The notes beneath the pieces were generated by a model. It did no database searches, was not told the origin of the DNA, and saw nothing but the letters and a program-made list of their open reading frames with translations. 64,000 nt of DNA, from NCBI GenBank assembly GCA_023421675.1, contig JAEZTC010000014.1:1-64000 (forward strand). The letters are read 5' to 3'. Source of the DNA: Bacillota bacterium. Lineage in GTDB: Bacteria; Bacillota; Clostridia; Acetivibrionales; JANLFN01. Of this stretch, positions 27,240-36,077 are shown piece by piece; the first letter of the stretch is position 1; every line of letters starts with the position of its first letter. The position numbers and the translations under genes were made by a program.

Positions 27240-27321
27240 ATAAGTTGAATTAAATATAATAAGCATCATGTCCTTAATACCGACCATGATGGTATGATAG
27301 AATGATTTTAATTCAACTTAT
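27240..27321. repeat. Long imperfect hairpin A (15-bp perfect outer arms)
   Basis: Outer arms ATAAGTTGAATTAAA (27240-27254) and TTTAATTCAACTTAT (27307-27321) are perfectly complementary. An inner pair CATCATG/CATGATG sits inside. It is AT-rich and has no coding potential. Confidence 0.75.
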
Positions 27322-27332
27322 TACATCTGTAA

Positions 27333-27417
27333 TAGGATAAAGTAAATTCTGATTTGATATCCATTTGCATTTGGCTTTAGAAATGCAAATGATGTATAAG
27401 AAATTTATTTTATCCTA
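27333..27417. repeat. Long imperfect hairpin B (16-base arms, 15 matched)
   Basis: Outer arms TAGGATAAAGTAAATT (27333-27348) and AATTTATTTTATCCTA (27402-27417), with a perfect 11-bp inner stem CATTTGCATTT (27362-27372) / AAATGCAAATG (27381-27391). Same size and nested plan as hairpin A, 12 bases away. Confidence 0.75.
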
Positions 27418-27580
27418 TATATAAACAAGATAAAGTTTTTTATCAGGTTTGCATAAATTTTTCAAACTTTTTATTTTAAATACCGTATATTGTTTTGTAT
27501 GCAGCTAATGCAGTGAAAATATATACATCTTTCTGCATTTCATATAGAATTAAATATGACTAAAGTTAGGAGGAAAAATC

Positions 27581-28108
27581 ATGAACATCTTCGGAATAAA
27601 TTTCTGGGTCCTGTTTTTGATAGCTTCAGGAATAATAATAGTTATCAGCCAGCTGTTCAACTCAAAATTATCTGTAATCAGGGTCCTTTTCGGAGTTCTC
27701 TTCGTCTTATGCGGAACTTCAATCATAGTAAACGGCTTTAGTATTTCTGGCAATGTAAGCAACATAATTTTCAGCAGTGAGCACATATCCCCAAATGACA
27801 CTTCCAACAGGTATGCTATTGTATTCGGAAACGGTACAATTGATCTTAGCGAACGTCAAGCAAGAGACGGAAGCGGACGTATTGGGGTAGATACTATATT
27901 CGGGAATTCAACAATTCTTATAAAAAAAGGCACTCCTGTGAACATTAAAGGAAATAATGTCTTTGGCAGCATTAATATGCCTGACGGACAAAAGTCAGAT
28001 GTAATAAACAATACAAGATACACTCAAGGGGATACCACATCTCCGGATTGTTTAAACGTAGAGGTAAACTCCATATTCAGCTCAGTTCGTATACAATTAG
28101 TAGAATAA
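27581..28108 (+). CDS. LiaF C-terminal-like membrane protein, copy 1
   Basis: 175 residues. Two membrane helices (about 6-25 and 32-52) are followed by a soluble beta-rich domain with repeated IFGNG/VFGS motifs, typical of the LiaF C-terminal family (cell-wall-active antibiotic response). It probably senses or modulates envelope stress at the inner membrane face. AGGAGG precedes the ATG. A paralogue follows 18 bases later. Confidence 0.8.
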   Translation: MNIFGINFWVLFLIASGIIIVISQLFNSKLSVIRVLFGVLFVLCGTSIIVNGFSISGNVSNIIFSSEHISPNDTSNRYAIVFGNGTIDLSERQARDGSGRIGVDTIFGNSTILIKKGTPVNIKGNNVFGSINMPDGQKSDVINNTRYTQGDTTSPDCLNVEVNSIFSSVRIQLVE

Positions 28109-28126
28109 TGACAGGAGGGATTTAAT

Positions 28127-28663
28127 GTGAGAAATATAAGAGGAATTTTATGGGGATTGTTTTTTGTCGCAGCCGGTATCGTATTATTGATAAATCAAAC
28201 AACCGATATTAATATACCTGTATTCAGAACACTTTTTGGAGCGCTTATAGTATTTATTGGCTTTTCTATATTATTCAAGAAAAAGAGAGTTCCCAGAAGT
28301 GAAACCAACGAAACTGTTTTTGGAGAATCTTCAACAACTTCAACCTCTGATAGGGATGAGAAATACAGCGCAGTTTTCGGTAAACAATTTGTAGATGCTT
28401 CAAATATAACTCTTGAACATAATAAAAAAATTAAGTTTGATGTTGTTTTCGGAGAAGGTACACTTATCCTGAATCCCGATATCCCTACAGTCATAAAAGG
28501 GGATGCAGTTTTTGGCAGTGTATGCTATCCTGATAACAGTCAGGTAAGCTTTGGATCAAGATCCTATGAATTTTCCGTTGTAAACAGGACCGATCCTTAT
28601 CTTTTAATTGATGCTGACGCTGTTTTCGGAAGGCTTAATATAAGATTTAAATCAAGCTTTTAA
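28127..28663 (+). CDS. LiaF C-terminal-like membrane protein, copy 2
   Basis: 178 residues. The layout is that of its neighbour: two helices (about 5-22 and 29-46), a charged linker, and a beta-rich domain with VFG motifs (AVFGKQF, VVFGEGT, AVFGSV, AVFGRL). GTG at 28127 is the start, with AGGAGGG upstream. The pair looks like a tandem duplication that has diverged. Confidence 0.8.
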   Translation: MRNIRGILWGLFFVAAGIVLLINQTTDINIPVFRTLFGALIVFIGFSILFKKKRVPRSETNETVFGESSTTSTSDRDEKYSAVFGKQFVDASNITLEHNKKIKFDVVFGEGTLILNPDIPTVIKGDAVFGSVCYPDNSQVSFGSRSYEFSVVNRTDPYLLIDADAVFGRLNIRFKSSF

Positions 28664-28686
28664 ATAACTTTACAGGAAGAAAAAAG

Positions 28687-29697
28687 ATGGATGCAAATTC
28701 AAATACTTCTGATAAATTGAATAATATATCAGTAATATCGTACAATGCAGATACATTGAGTGAGGTCAATACTATTGACGAGGGGCTTTTTACCCCAAAA
28801 TCCGGTAACCTTGTGAACTGGGTAGACGTAAAAAGCCTTTATGATGCTGATACTGTACGGCATATCGGCAAGGGGCTTGACCTGCATCATCTTATAATTG
28901 AGGACATATTAAACATAAAACAGATGGTAAAGCTGGACAGCTACGAAGATTCATTATTTATGGTTTTAAAAATGCTGTCCTTCGACAGGCAGACACTTAA
29001 ATTAAAATCCGACCATGTAAGCATTGCACTTAAAGGCAATTATCTTATCTCCTTTCAGGAAAAGGGAACAAATATCTTTTCAGAAGTGAAAGGGAAAATA
29101 TATGAAGGCCGGGAAAGTATACGTAAGCACGGAGCCGGATACCTTTGTTATGAGTTAATAAATACTGTAGTTGATAACTATTTCAATGTTACGGACTCTA
29201 TCGGAGACGCAATTGACAAGCTGGAAGAGGAGTTGATGTCTTCTCCAACCAAATCAATGCTCCGAAAAATTTATCTTATAAAAAGAGAGCTTATGTACCT
29301 GCGTAAAACGGTACACCCTTTAAGAGAGCTTATAGGACAACTTACACGCTATGATTCAATACTTAAAAGTCCTAACAATGATATGTATCTCAGAGATTTA
29401 TATGACCATCTGATTCAGGTGGTAGATACAATAGAAACCTTTCAGGACATAATGTCAAATATGCTGGATATATATCTTTCAAGCGTAGGAAACAAGACAA
29501 ATGACACTATGAAAATTCTCACCATTTTTTCTGCTATATTCATTCCTCTTACATTTCTTGCCGGTGTTTACGGAATGAATTTCAAAAACATCCCCGAGCT
29601 GGATTTCAAGTATGGCTATCTTATCTTTTGGGGAATCTGTGTAGTTCTAACCATTATAATGCTGATTTTCTTCAAGAAAAAGAAATGGATTAAATAA
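28687..29697 (+). CDS. corA: CorA-family Mg2+/Co2+ transporter
   Basis: 336 residues. A large cytoplasmic N-terminal domain with long helices ends in two C-terminal membrane helices. The loop between them carries YGMNFKNIPEL with Gly296-Met-Asn298, the CorA pore signature. It forms a pentameric divalent cation channel. AGGAAG precedes the ATG, 24 bases after the LiaF-like gene, so co-transcription is likely. Confidence 0.95.
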   Translation: MDANSNTSDKLNNISVISYNADTLSEVNTIDEGLFTPKSGNLVNWVDVKSLYDADTVRHIGKGLDLHHLIIEDILNIKQMVKLDSYEDSLFMVLKMLSFDRQTLKLKSDHVSIALKGNYLISFQEKGTNIFSEVKGKIYEGRESIRKHGAGYLCYELINTVVDNYFNVTDSIGDAIDKLEEELMSSPTKSMLRKIYLIKRELMYLRKTVHPLRELIGQLTRYDSILKSPNNDMYLRDLYDHLIQVVDTIETFQDIMSNMLDIYLSSVGNKTNDTMKILTIFSAIFIPLTFLAGVYGMNFKNIPELDFKYGYLIFWGICVVLTIIMLIFFKKKKWIK

Positions 29698-29738
29698 GTT
29701 GACTTAAATCATGCTGGAGATAATACAATTTATAGCTT

Positions 29739-30284
29739 TTATTGTTTGATCTGAAGCGACAATTTTGCTATATAAATTTTCAAATGCCGTTTAAAAATGT
29801 TATTCTTTTCATTAAGTTTTAATCCTATACGGTACTTACCCTCATGAGGAATACAGTAAACAACCCTGTACCTGACTACATATTCAATTTTCTCTAAAAC
29901 CAACTTAATAGGCAGTACCGAATCTATCTCAATTTCTTCATCACCGATTGCACCTATTCCGCCTGATGAAATATCAATTATGGAAAGAGCAAAAGGACAT
30001 GACAGTATTTCTGGTTCATTGTTTCCACTGCGATAAATCTTATTGCATAAAACCTCCGCAAAATATCTTACCCTTACAAACAAACGTCGGTCAGCCAGGA
30101 ACTGTTCCTCAAGCTTCTTCTCGAACTCTATATCATTTCCCCAAATATTTTCATCAATCTGTATAAGCTCAGGAGCATAATCTTGAGTTGATTTATCGGG
30201 GAGGCTTTCTTTATTTTTTGTTTGATCAGTGTCTTTTTCACCGCTTATGGGCTTACCGTTTATATATATTCTATTCTCTTTCAT
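29739..30284 (-). CDS. PilZ-domain protein (likely c-di-GMP receptor)
   Basis: 181 residues. The PilZ motifs are visible in order: RxxxR in RRLFVRVRYFAEV (about 90-102) and D-x-S-x-x-G in IDISSGGIG (about 128). The N-terminal 80 residues are polar and without motif. Binding of cyclic di-GMP is expected. No motility or secretion genes lie nearby, so the target is unknown. GGGAGA precedes the ATG. Confidence 0.82.
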   Translation of the reverse strand: MKENRIYINGKPISGEKDTDQTKNKESLPDKSTQDYAPELIQIDENIWGNDIEFEKKLEEQFLADRRLFVRVRYFAEVLCNKIYRSGNNEPEILSCPFALSIIDISSGGIGAIGDEEIEIDSVLPIKLVLEKIEYVVRYRVVYCIPHEGKYRIGLKLNEKNNIFKRHLKIYIAKLSLQIKQ

Positions 30285-30342
30285 CTGCTGTCTCCCATTT
30301 TCAATATAGGATGCTTTTATATGCCCTCAATAAATTATTTCT

Positions 30343-31152
30343 TTAACCGCAAAAAGATTCCCATCTCTCTATAATATCTGAAATACAGTGTTCATTGTTG
30401 CTTGCACACATATGTCCGGTTACTTTTTTAAGCTGTTCACAGGCATTGGAGACAGCTATCCCTATCCCTGCATTACTAATCAACTCAAGGTCATTATAAT
30501 TATCTCCTACAGCAACTACATTTTCTTTGGATACATTAATAATGCCGGTAAGCTTGGAAAGTGCATCCCCCTTCGAAACAAAGGACGGCAGCAGCTCTAA
30601 AAACTGAGGTTCCGAAGATACATACCTGCAGGTGTAACCTAATGACTCTCTTGCAAGGTATCTGTCGACCTCGGGTATTTTTGACGGGTCGGCAGCTATT
30701 ATAACCTTATAAACATCCCTTGGTGCGTCATCAAGCGAATTGTAAAAGGGTTCAAGCTTTTCGCGCCTTATATGGTTTACTGTATATTCATTTTCCCTTA
30801 TTATATAAAGATCATTTCCATGGAATAGTTCAATTCCTGTATACGAGAATTCCTCCATTACCTTTTGAGTAAGCTCCAAAACCTGATTGTCAAGGTAGGT
30901 TTCCCATAATATTTTTTTGTTGTTGAAGTCATAAATTACCGAGCCATTGTACAAAATAGCCGGAGCATTAATTGAAAGCATTTTAAGGTAAGGCTCTACT
31001 GCCTTAACCATTCTTCCAGAAGCCAGTGTAAACAAGCCTCCGTTATCTGTAAAATATTTTATTGCTTCCATATTTTGTTTACTGATACGATGGTTGGAGT
31101 CAAGCAGTGTTCCGTCCATATCAGATATAAGTAATTTCCCTGTAAAGTCCAA
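30343..31152 (-). CDS. Cof-type HAD-superfamily phosphatase
   Basis: 269 residues. HAD motif I is ISDMDGTLLDS near the N-terminus, motif II is TLASGR, and motif IV is VGDNYNDLELI near residue 225, with a Cof-type cap between. Such enzymes dephosphorylate sugar phosphates or nucleotides; the substrate cannot be read. TTG at 31152 is preferred because GAGGT lies 8 bases upstream; GTG at 31167 is the alternative. Confidence 0.88.
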   Translation of the reverse strand: MDFTGKLLISDMDGTLLDSNHRISKQNMEAIKYFTDNGGLFTLASGRMVKAVEPYLKMLSINAPAILYNGSVIYDFNNKKILWETYLDNQVLELTQKVMEEFSYTGIELFHGNDLYIIRENEYTVNHIRREKLEPFYNSLDDAPRDVYKVIIAADPSKIPEVDRYLARESLGYTCRYVSSEPQFLELLPSFVSKGDALSKLTGIINVSKENVVAVGDNYNDLELISNAGIGIAVSNACEQLKKVTGHMCASNNEHCISDIIERWESFCG

Positions 31153-31338
31153 AGCAGTATACCTCACTGTCTATTCTGGTATGATAATTGGTATGAAAGA
31201 AGCCGGCTTTACAAACTGCCGACCTCTTTTATTATATCATATTATAGAATTATTGTACCCGCCTTTAGACCCATTCCAATTATAAACAAAAATTTATACC
31301 TCGGCCTCAGGCCATATCCCAACAACATATTACCACAA

Positions 31339-31365
31339 AAAAAGGGCCCATTTAATGGCCCTTTT
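31339..31365 (-). terminator. Intrinsic terminator after the AbrB-like gene
   Basis: A 9-bp stem AAAAGGGCC/GGCCCTTTT with an 8-base loop runs into Ts on the minus strand. Confidence 0.8.
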
Positions 31366-31383
31366 GGTTTAAGTCTATATCAT

Positions 31384-31623
31384 TTATCTCTTTAATTCGT
31401 TCATACAGTCTTCACATATGTTTTTTCCTTTGTAATATGTAACGTTTCTGGCTTGGTTGCAGAATATACAAGCAGGCTCATACTTTTTAAGTACTATTGT
31501 TGAACCGTCAACAAAAATTTCAAGCGGATCCTTTTCATTTATGTCCATGGTTTTGCGGAGCTCCATCGGAAGTACTACTCTTCCCAGTTCATCCACCTTA
31601 CGGACTATACCCATTGATTTCAT
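31384..31623 (-). CDS. AbrB/SpoVT-type transition-state regulator
   Basis: 79 residues. The swapped-hairpin DNA-binding domain is plain (GIVRKVDELGRVVLPMELRK). The C-terminus has two CxxC pairs (CIFC and CEDC), as in AbrB-like proteins of clostridia, probably for metal binding or dimer stability. It is expected to bind many promoters at the onset of stationary phase. GGAGGG precedes ATG 31623. Confidence 0.92.
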   Translation of the reverse strand: MKSMGIVRKVDELGRVVLPMELRKTMDINEKDPLEIFVDGSTIVLKKYEPACIFCNQARNVTYYKGKNICEDCMNELKR

Positions 31624-31793
31624 TCCATTCCCTCCAGATAATTCAACTATATCTTATATATTTCTATTCAATTCTACATTCGTTGCTTATACCTGTCAAC
31701 TATAAAATGGAATTTAATATAATTTCATCCTATAATAACATATAAATATTAATATAGCTTATACTTTACATGAGAGTTTATGGTTCATTCAAA

Positions 31794-33866
31794 TTAATCA
31801 ATGGTACTAGCATTAGAATCAGGTTTTTGCTGTGGATCACTAGGATTAACAGTTATAGTCTTATCAATTTTCATATAGTTAAGATACTCTTCCATGACCT
31901 CTTTAACTACAGGTGCAGCTACAAAACCGCCGAAATGTGATTCACCGGTTGGGTAATCACAAACCACCAGTACTACTATGACAGGATTATCTAAAGGAGC
32001 AAACCCTGCAAAGGATGAAATATATCTTTCCTTACTACGCTGACCGTTTTTATCAAATGTTTCTGCAGTACCTGTTTTACCTGCTACTTCATAACCGCTT
32101 ATGTAGGCGTTGGTTCCGGTACCTCTCAGTACAACATTCTTCAATGACTGCTTAAGGGTATCTGTGGTTTGTTTGGATATGACATTTCTTACATATTCGG
32201 TCTCATATCTTTTAACCACATTTCCGTTTGAATCAGTAAGGTCCTTGACAATCTGAGGCTTTAAAAGTTTACCTCCGTTTGCAATTGACGAATACGCCAT
32301 TGCAAGCTGTATTGGAGTAATCTGCAAATTTTGTCCAAACGAGGATGTTACCATATCTATAAGCCTGGGCTTAGCTTGTATCTGGCCGCTTTCTTCACCG
32401 GGAAGGTCTATTCTTGTTTTGCTGTTAAACCCGAAAGCATTAACATATTTATAGAATCTATCAATTCCTATATCCTTTGACAAATTGGCAAATACAGGGT
32501 TACAAGAATTCCAGATGGCTTGGTCAAAGGTTTCCCTTCCATGGTTTGGTACTTTTTCACATGAAATAGGCCACCCTGAAACTAAAATTGGTTCATCTGA
32601 AACCATTGTCCCTGGGCTTATAATTCCTTCTTCAAAGCCCATCGCGGCCGTTATTGTCTTGAATGTAGATCCGGGCTCATATGTGATATTAACTGCATTA
32701 TTTCTAAAAGCAGCGCCATATATGTTATCTTTTTCTTCTTTACTGAGGTTTTTCCACTTATCGGTGTTTAAGCCTTTTATATACTGGGGCATTGCAAAAG
32801 GGTCATTGAGGTTAAAATCAGGTTTTGACACCATTGCAATTACCTGACCATTTCTGGGGTCAACCGCAATGAGGCTCGCCCCATTTAATACCTTGTATTT
32901 TTCTATTGTTTTCTGCAGGGCCTTTTCGGCAACAACTTGAATATTCTGGTCAATTGTAAGATTTACATTAAGCCCGTCCTGTTTATAAATATTGTCCTCG
33001 TTTCCAAAGGGCAGCGGATTTTGCTTTGCATCCTTTTGGAACATCCTTTTACCAGGTATTCCTTTAAGGTACTGTTCAAACTGCAGTTCAATACCGTATA
33101 ATCCCTGGTTTTGATCTCCTGTAAAGCCTATTACCTGACTTGCAAGATTTTTATTAGGATAATACCTTTTTGTATCCTCCTCAAAAATCAACCCATTAAT
33201 TTTTGATTCTTTAAGCCACTTTTTTATTACATCTACCTTTTCCAAATCAACCTTTTTTTCAAGTGGCGAATATTGACTCCTTAAAGCCAGTTTTTTACTG
33301 ATGTCATCCTTCTTGGAACCAAGAATACCTGAAAGCTTTTCACTTATATACTCAATATCAGCCTTATTTTCCTGCAATTTCTTTGGATTAGCTATAAGGC
33401 TTGTACCATTTTCGATAGATATTCCATCCAGTTTTGATTCCTTAAGCCAGTCATTAATTTTTATAGCCTTATCGGATTTCACTTCCTTTTGGACAACTGA
33501 ATATGTGGTCAATAAGGTTAGACTCTTTTTTATTTCCTCCCTGTCTGAGCCCAAGACTTCAGTAAGCTTATCGCTTAATTTTTCTATATCTACCTTGTTT
33601 TCTTTTAGATACTGCGGATCAGCTACGATATTTGAGACAGGCAAATTTTCGGCAAGAATTTTTCCATTCCTGTCGTTTATAAGTCCACGGGTGGGAGTTT
33701 CGACCTTACTCTCGGATACAGCGAAAGCAAGCTTCTTTTTATAGAAATCGCCATTTACTATTTCTATCCAGAATACCCGGATACATAAAGCGACGAAGAT
33801 AATTGATATCAGAATAAAAATTGCCGAATACCTGTTTTTATTTTTCTTTGGTTTCTTATCCGTCAT
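31794..33866 (-). CDS. Class B penicillin-binding protein with duplicated N-terminal module
   Basis: 690 residues. A membrane anchor (about 14-33) is followed by a PBP dimerisation region (ETPTRGLINDRNG) and a transpeptidase domain with PGSTFK (Ser near 400), SCN (near 455) and KTGT (near 596). It crosslinks peptidoglycan during growth, division or sporulation. Residues about 80-156 and 157-233 are two copies of one 77-residue module (ADPQYLKENK vs ANPKKLQENK; WLKESKLDG vs WLKESKING). ATG at 33866 follows AGAGGT; the longer frame has no ribosome site. No PASTA domain is present. Confidence 0.93.
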   Translation of the reverse strand: MTDKKPKKNKNRYSAIFILISIIFVALCIRVFWIEIVNGDFYKKKLAFAVSESKVETPTRGLINDRNGKILAENLPVSNIVADPQYLKENKVDIEKLSDKLTEVLGSDREEIKKSLTLLTTYSVVQKEVKSDKAIKINDWLKESKLDGISIENGTSLIANPKKLQENKADIEYISEKLSGILGSKKDDISKKLALRSQYSPLEKKVDLEKVDVIKKWLKESKINGLIFEEDTKRYYPNKNLASQVIGFTGDQNQGLYGIELQFEQYLKGIPGKRMFQKDAKQNPLPFGNEDNIYKQDGLNVNLTIDQNIQVVAEKALQKTIEKYKVLNGASLIAVDPRNGQVIAMVSKPDFNLNDPFAMPQYIKGLNTDKWKNLSKEEKDNIYGAAFRNNAVNITYEPGSTFKTITAAMGFEEGIISPGTMVSDEPILVSGWPISCEKVPNHGRETFDQAIWNSCNPVFANLSKDIGIDRFYKYVNAFGFNSKTRIDLPGEESGQIQAKPRLIDMVTSSFGQNLQITPIQLAMAYSSIANGGKLLKPQIVKDLTDSNGNVVKRYETEYVRNVISKQTTDTLKQSLKNVVLRGTGTNAYISGYEVAGKTGTAETFDKNGQRSKERYISSFAGFAPLDNPVIVVLVVCDYPTGESHFGGFVAAPVVKEVMEEYLNYMKIDKTITVNPSDPQQKPDSNASTID

Positions 33867-34033
33867 TTTATAGACCTCTTTAGTTAACTGCAATATGGTT
33901 TTTAACCCTATAAAATATTATACAACATGTTATACAGTTAGCAAAAGTTTTATAGCCAGAATTTATGAAACAGTTTAGAAAAAGCAGCATTCAATAACAT
34001 CCACTCAGGAAATAAGTTAGCTTGTTAGGCAGA

Positions 34034-34285
34034 TTATTCATACTCAAAGCACACTTTGCAGGGCTCTTTTCCTGTTTCTAATGCATCCTCCCAGCTTCCG
34101 GTCTCAGGTAATATATACGCCCTCATTGGAAAGTTTCTTCCGCAAGCGCTCCTGTACAGCTCATAGCCGGAATCATTAAAATCTTCCTCATAAGCATTTG
34201 CATATACCATGTTTAAAACCCTGTGAAACTCACCCTGGTCTTTATACCAAATACATTTGTTGTCTAAAAAATATATAACCGCCAT
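34034..34285 (-). CDS. Hypothetical protein (83 residues)
   Basis: Unrecognised. The protein is acidic and soluble. It has a Cys in SACGRNFPMR and a C-terminal CKVC, which could bind metal. GAAGATGG precedes the ATG. It stands alone between the PBP gene and a divergent small gene. Confidence 0.6.
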   Translation of the reverse strand: MAVIYFLDNKCIWYKDQGEFHRVLNMVYANAYEEDFNDSGYELYRSACGRNFPMRAYILPETGSWEDALETGKEPCKVCFEYE

Positions 34286-34427
34286 ATTACCATCTTCTTT
34301 TTTTCGTTATTTAATTTTATAGCGCCGAAGCTTATTTAATTCCAAATGAATAAGCTTAGACCTGCAGCGGAAAAATAGAAGATGAAATGCTACTTGCGTA
34401 TACAAACAAAACGAAGGAGTTATTAAA

Positions 34428-34616
34428 ATGTCTAAGGATATCTACAGGAATAAGAAGGATTTTGCTAAGGAAGAGTTTGCAACTGAAATACCCGAGCACA
34501 AAGGACAGCCGGTCCCAAGAGAAGCAAGATCACAAAAAGCACAGGTTGAAAGCCTTGGTACCCCTGGGATGGGTAGGAAAGACAGAAAAGTTAAGATGGG
34601 AAGAAAACTGAAATAA
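34428..34616 (+). CDS. Small basic hypothetical protein (62 residues)
   Basis: Unrecognised, highly charged and Lys/Arg-rich, probably disordered, ending GRKDRKVKMGRKLK. AAGGAG before the ATG supports this frame over the overlapping one that starts at 34387. A 9-bp hairpin (AAGCTTATT/AATAAGCTT, 34328-34357) lies upstream. Confidence 0.58.
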   Translation: MSKDIYRNKKDFAKEEFATEIPEHKGQPVPREARSQKAQVESLGTPGMGRKDRKVKMGRKLK

Positions 34617-34625
34617 AAGATACTT

Positions 34626-35174
34626 TCAAAGAAGCCTGGATTCCATATCTGTTAAGAGATCCAGGTATTTCTTTTTATTGTCGGATGAACTTTTTTCAAA
34701 CCTTGCACATTCCTCATCAAGCCTGTTCAACGTTGCTTTGGACAGGTTATTATTTGCATACTTGAATACTACTGCATCTTCCTTGTCAATGTGCCTGTTC
34801 AGTAAATGTGTATATGAAACTGCATTAGCAATCACATCAAGCCTTGCTTCCTTATGTCCTTCAAGAACCTTTTTGACAGCCGACTCAAGTTCCTGAATAT
34901 GAAGCCTTCCAAGGTCATGCTCAACAAGCATTCCATGTCTTACAAGCATCTCTGCTCTTGGGCCAAGCTCTTCGCTCATCCGTTTGAAAAGCAAAGTTTC
35001 CTCTTTGCCGTGATGATGCCTGTCAGCATAGTTTCTGACAAAATCAATAACCTTGAAAAAGTCCTCATAGTCTACCTTTTCCTGTTCAAGCACCTTGTAG
35101 CAAAGCTTGCGTATTACGACCAGCATTCTTTTTATGTTTTTATGTTCATCTATCATATGTTGGATACATCCCAT
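34626..35174 (-). CDS. Hemerythrin-domain protein
   Basis: 182 residues, all helical. The HHE-type di-iron ligands are visible: IDEHKNIKR near the start, ADRHHHGKEETLLF (about 51-64), VEHDLGRLH (about 84-92) and NRHIDKEDAVVF near 127-138. Such proteins bind oxygen or nitric oxide or buffer iron in anaerobes. AGAGGG precedes the ATG. Confidence 0.92.
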   Translation of the reverse strand: MGCIQHMIDEHKNIKRMLVVIRKLCYKVLEQEKVDYEDFFKVIDFVRNYADRHHHGKEETLLFKRMSEELGPRAEMLVRHGMLVEHDLGRLHIQELESAVKKVLEGHKEARLDVIANAVSYTHLLNRHIDKEDAVVFKYANNNLSKATLNRLDEECARFEKSSSDNKKKYLDLLTDMESRLL

Positions 35175-35354
35175 AAGCAGCCCTCTTTCCCGAATTTTAT
35201 ATTCAATATCATTAATTTAGCCTGAAGCCGAAATATTATTACAATTTGTATAAAAAACCACCATTAGTTAATGCATTCCTTATTATTTGAAAAACTGCCG
35301 GTATGTGATAAGATATTTTTAATCATTGTATTCATAGGGGACATGGAGGTTAAA

Positions 35355-36074
35355 ATGGAACAGGCCGATATACTGATTGTCGAAGATGATACAAGCCTAG
35401 CAGAAGTAACCGGTGACTTTTTAACAGATAACGGGTTTTTGATAAGGAAATGCTCCTCCGGCAGCAAAGCTCTGGAAATGCTCAAGCAATGCGGTTTCCG
35501 GCTTATCATTCTTGACATTAATCTGCCTGATCTTATTGGCTTCGACGTTTGTAGTCTTATCAGGAGAACTACAAATGTACCTATAATTTTTTTAAGTGCG
35601 AGAATAAGTGACACAGACAAAATAACCGGCCTTGACCTGGGTGCAGATGATTATATTTCAAAGCCGTATTCATTGAACGAGCTTTTATCAAGGATAAAGG
35701 CCCAAATGCGGCGTACATATGATTACAACTCTGAAAGTAAATCTTCAAAAGCAGGACAAACACCACAGGATGAAGATTCCTTCACTTTTGGCAATGTTGT
35801 AGTTAACTTTACCGGAAGGAAGGTCTTTATATCAGGGGTTGAAAAAGACTTTCCGGCAAAGGAATTTGATCTTCTGGCTTATCTTATAAGAAACAGGAAT
35901 AAATCAATCTCAAAGGAAACTTTGTTTAATGCAGTATGGGGTTATGACAGTATTGGGGAAATCAGCACTCTCTCAGTGCATATACGAAGGTTAAGGGAAA
36001 AGATAGAAGAAGACCCGTCAAATCCGATATATATTAAAACCATATGGTCTGTTGGTTTCAGATTCGAGGTATAG
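35355..36074 (+). CDS. OmpR-family response regulator (module 2)
   Basis: 239 residues. Glu10-Asp11-Asp12, Asp54 (IILDINLPDLIG) and KPY lysine motif in the receiver; C-terminal winged helix ending TIWSVGFRFEV. ATG at 35355 follows GGAGG; the longer frame from 35271 lacks a site. It heads a second regulator-kinase-ATPase-permease operon with 3-base to 104-base gaps. Confidence 0.92.
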   Translation: MEQADILIVEDDTSLAEVTGDFLTDNGFLIRKCSSGSKALEMLKQCGFRLIILDINLPDLIGFDVCSLIRRTTNVPIIFLSARISDTDKITGLDLGADDYISKPYSLNELLSRIKAQMRRTYDYNSESKSSKAGQTPQDEDSFTFGNVVVNFTGRKVFISGVEKDFPAKEFDLLAYLIRNRNKSISKETLFNAVWGYDSIGEISTLSVHIRRLREKIEEDPSNPIYIKTIWSVGFRFEV

Positions 36075-36077
36075 CCA

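Larger units (their letters stand above)
27176..27580. other. Intergenic region with two tandem long hairpins
   Basis: No gene. The stretch holds two adjacent long inverted repeats (27240-27321 and 27333-27417, listed separately) between the minus-strand ytaF-like gene and the plus-strand LiaF-like gene. Promoters for both must lie here; none was placed with confidence. Confidence 0.6.

Noticed and set aside
34328..34357. Hairpin AAGCTTATT/AATAAGCTT as a terminator
   Set aside because: No T-tract follows on either strand and it lies upstream of both flanking genes; left as an unexplained palindrome.
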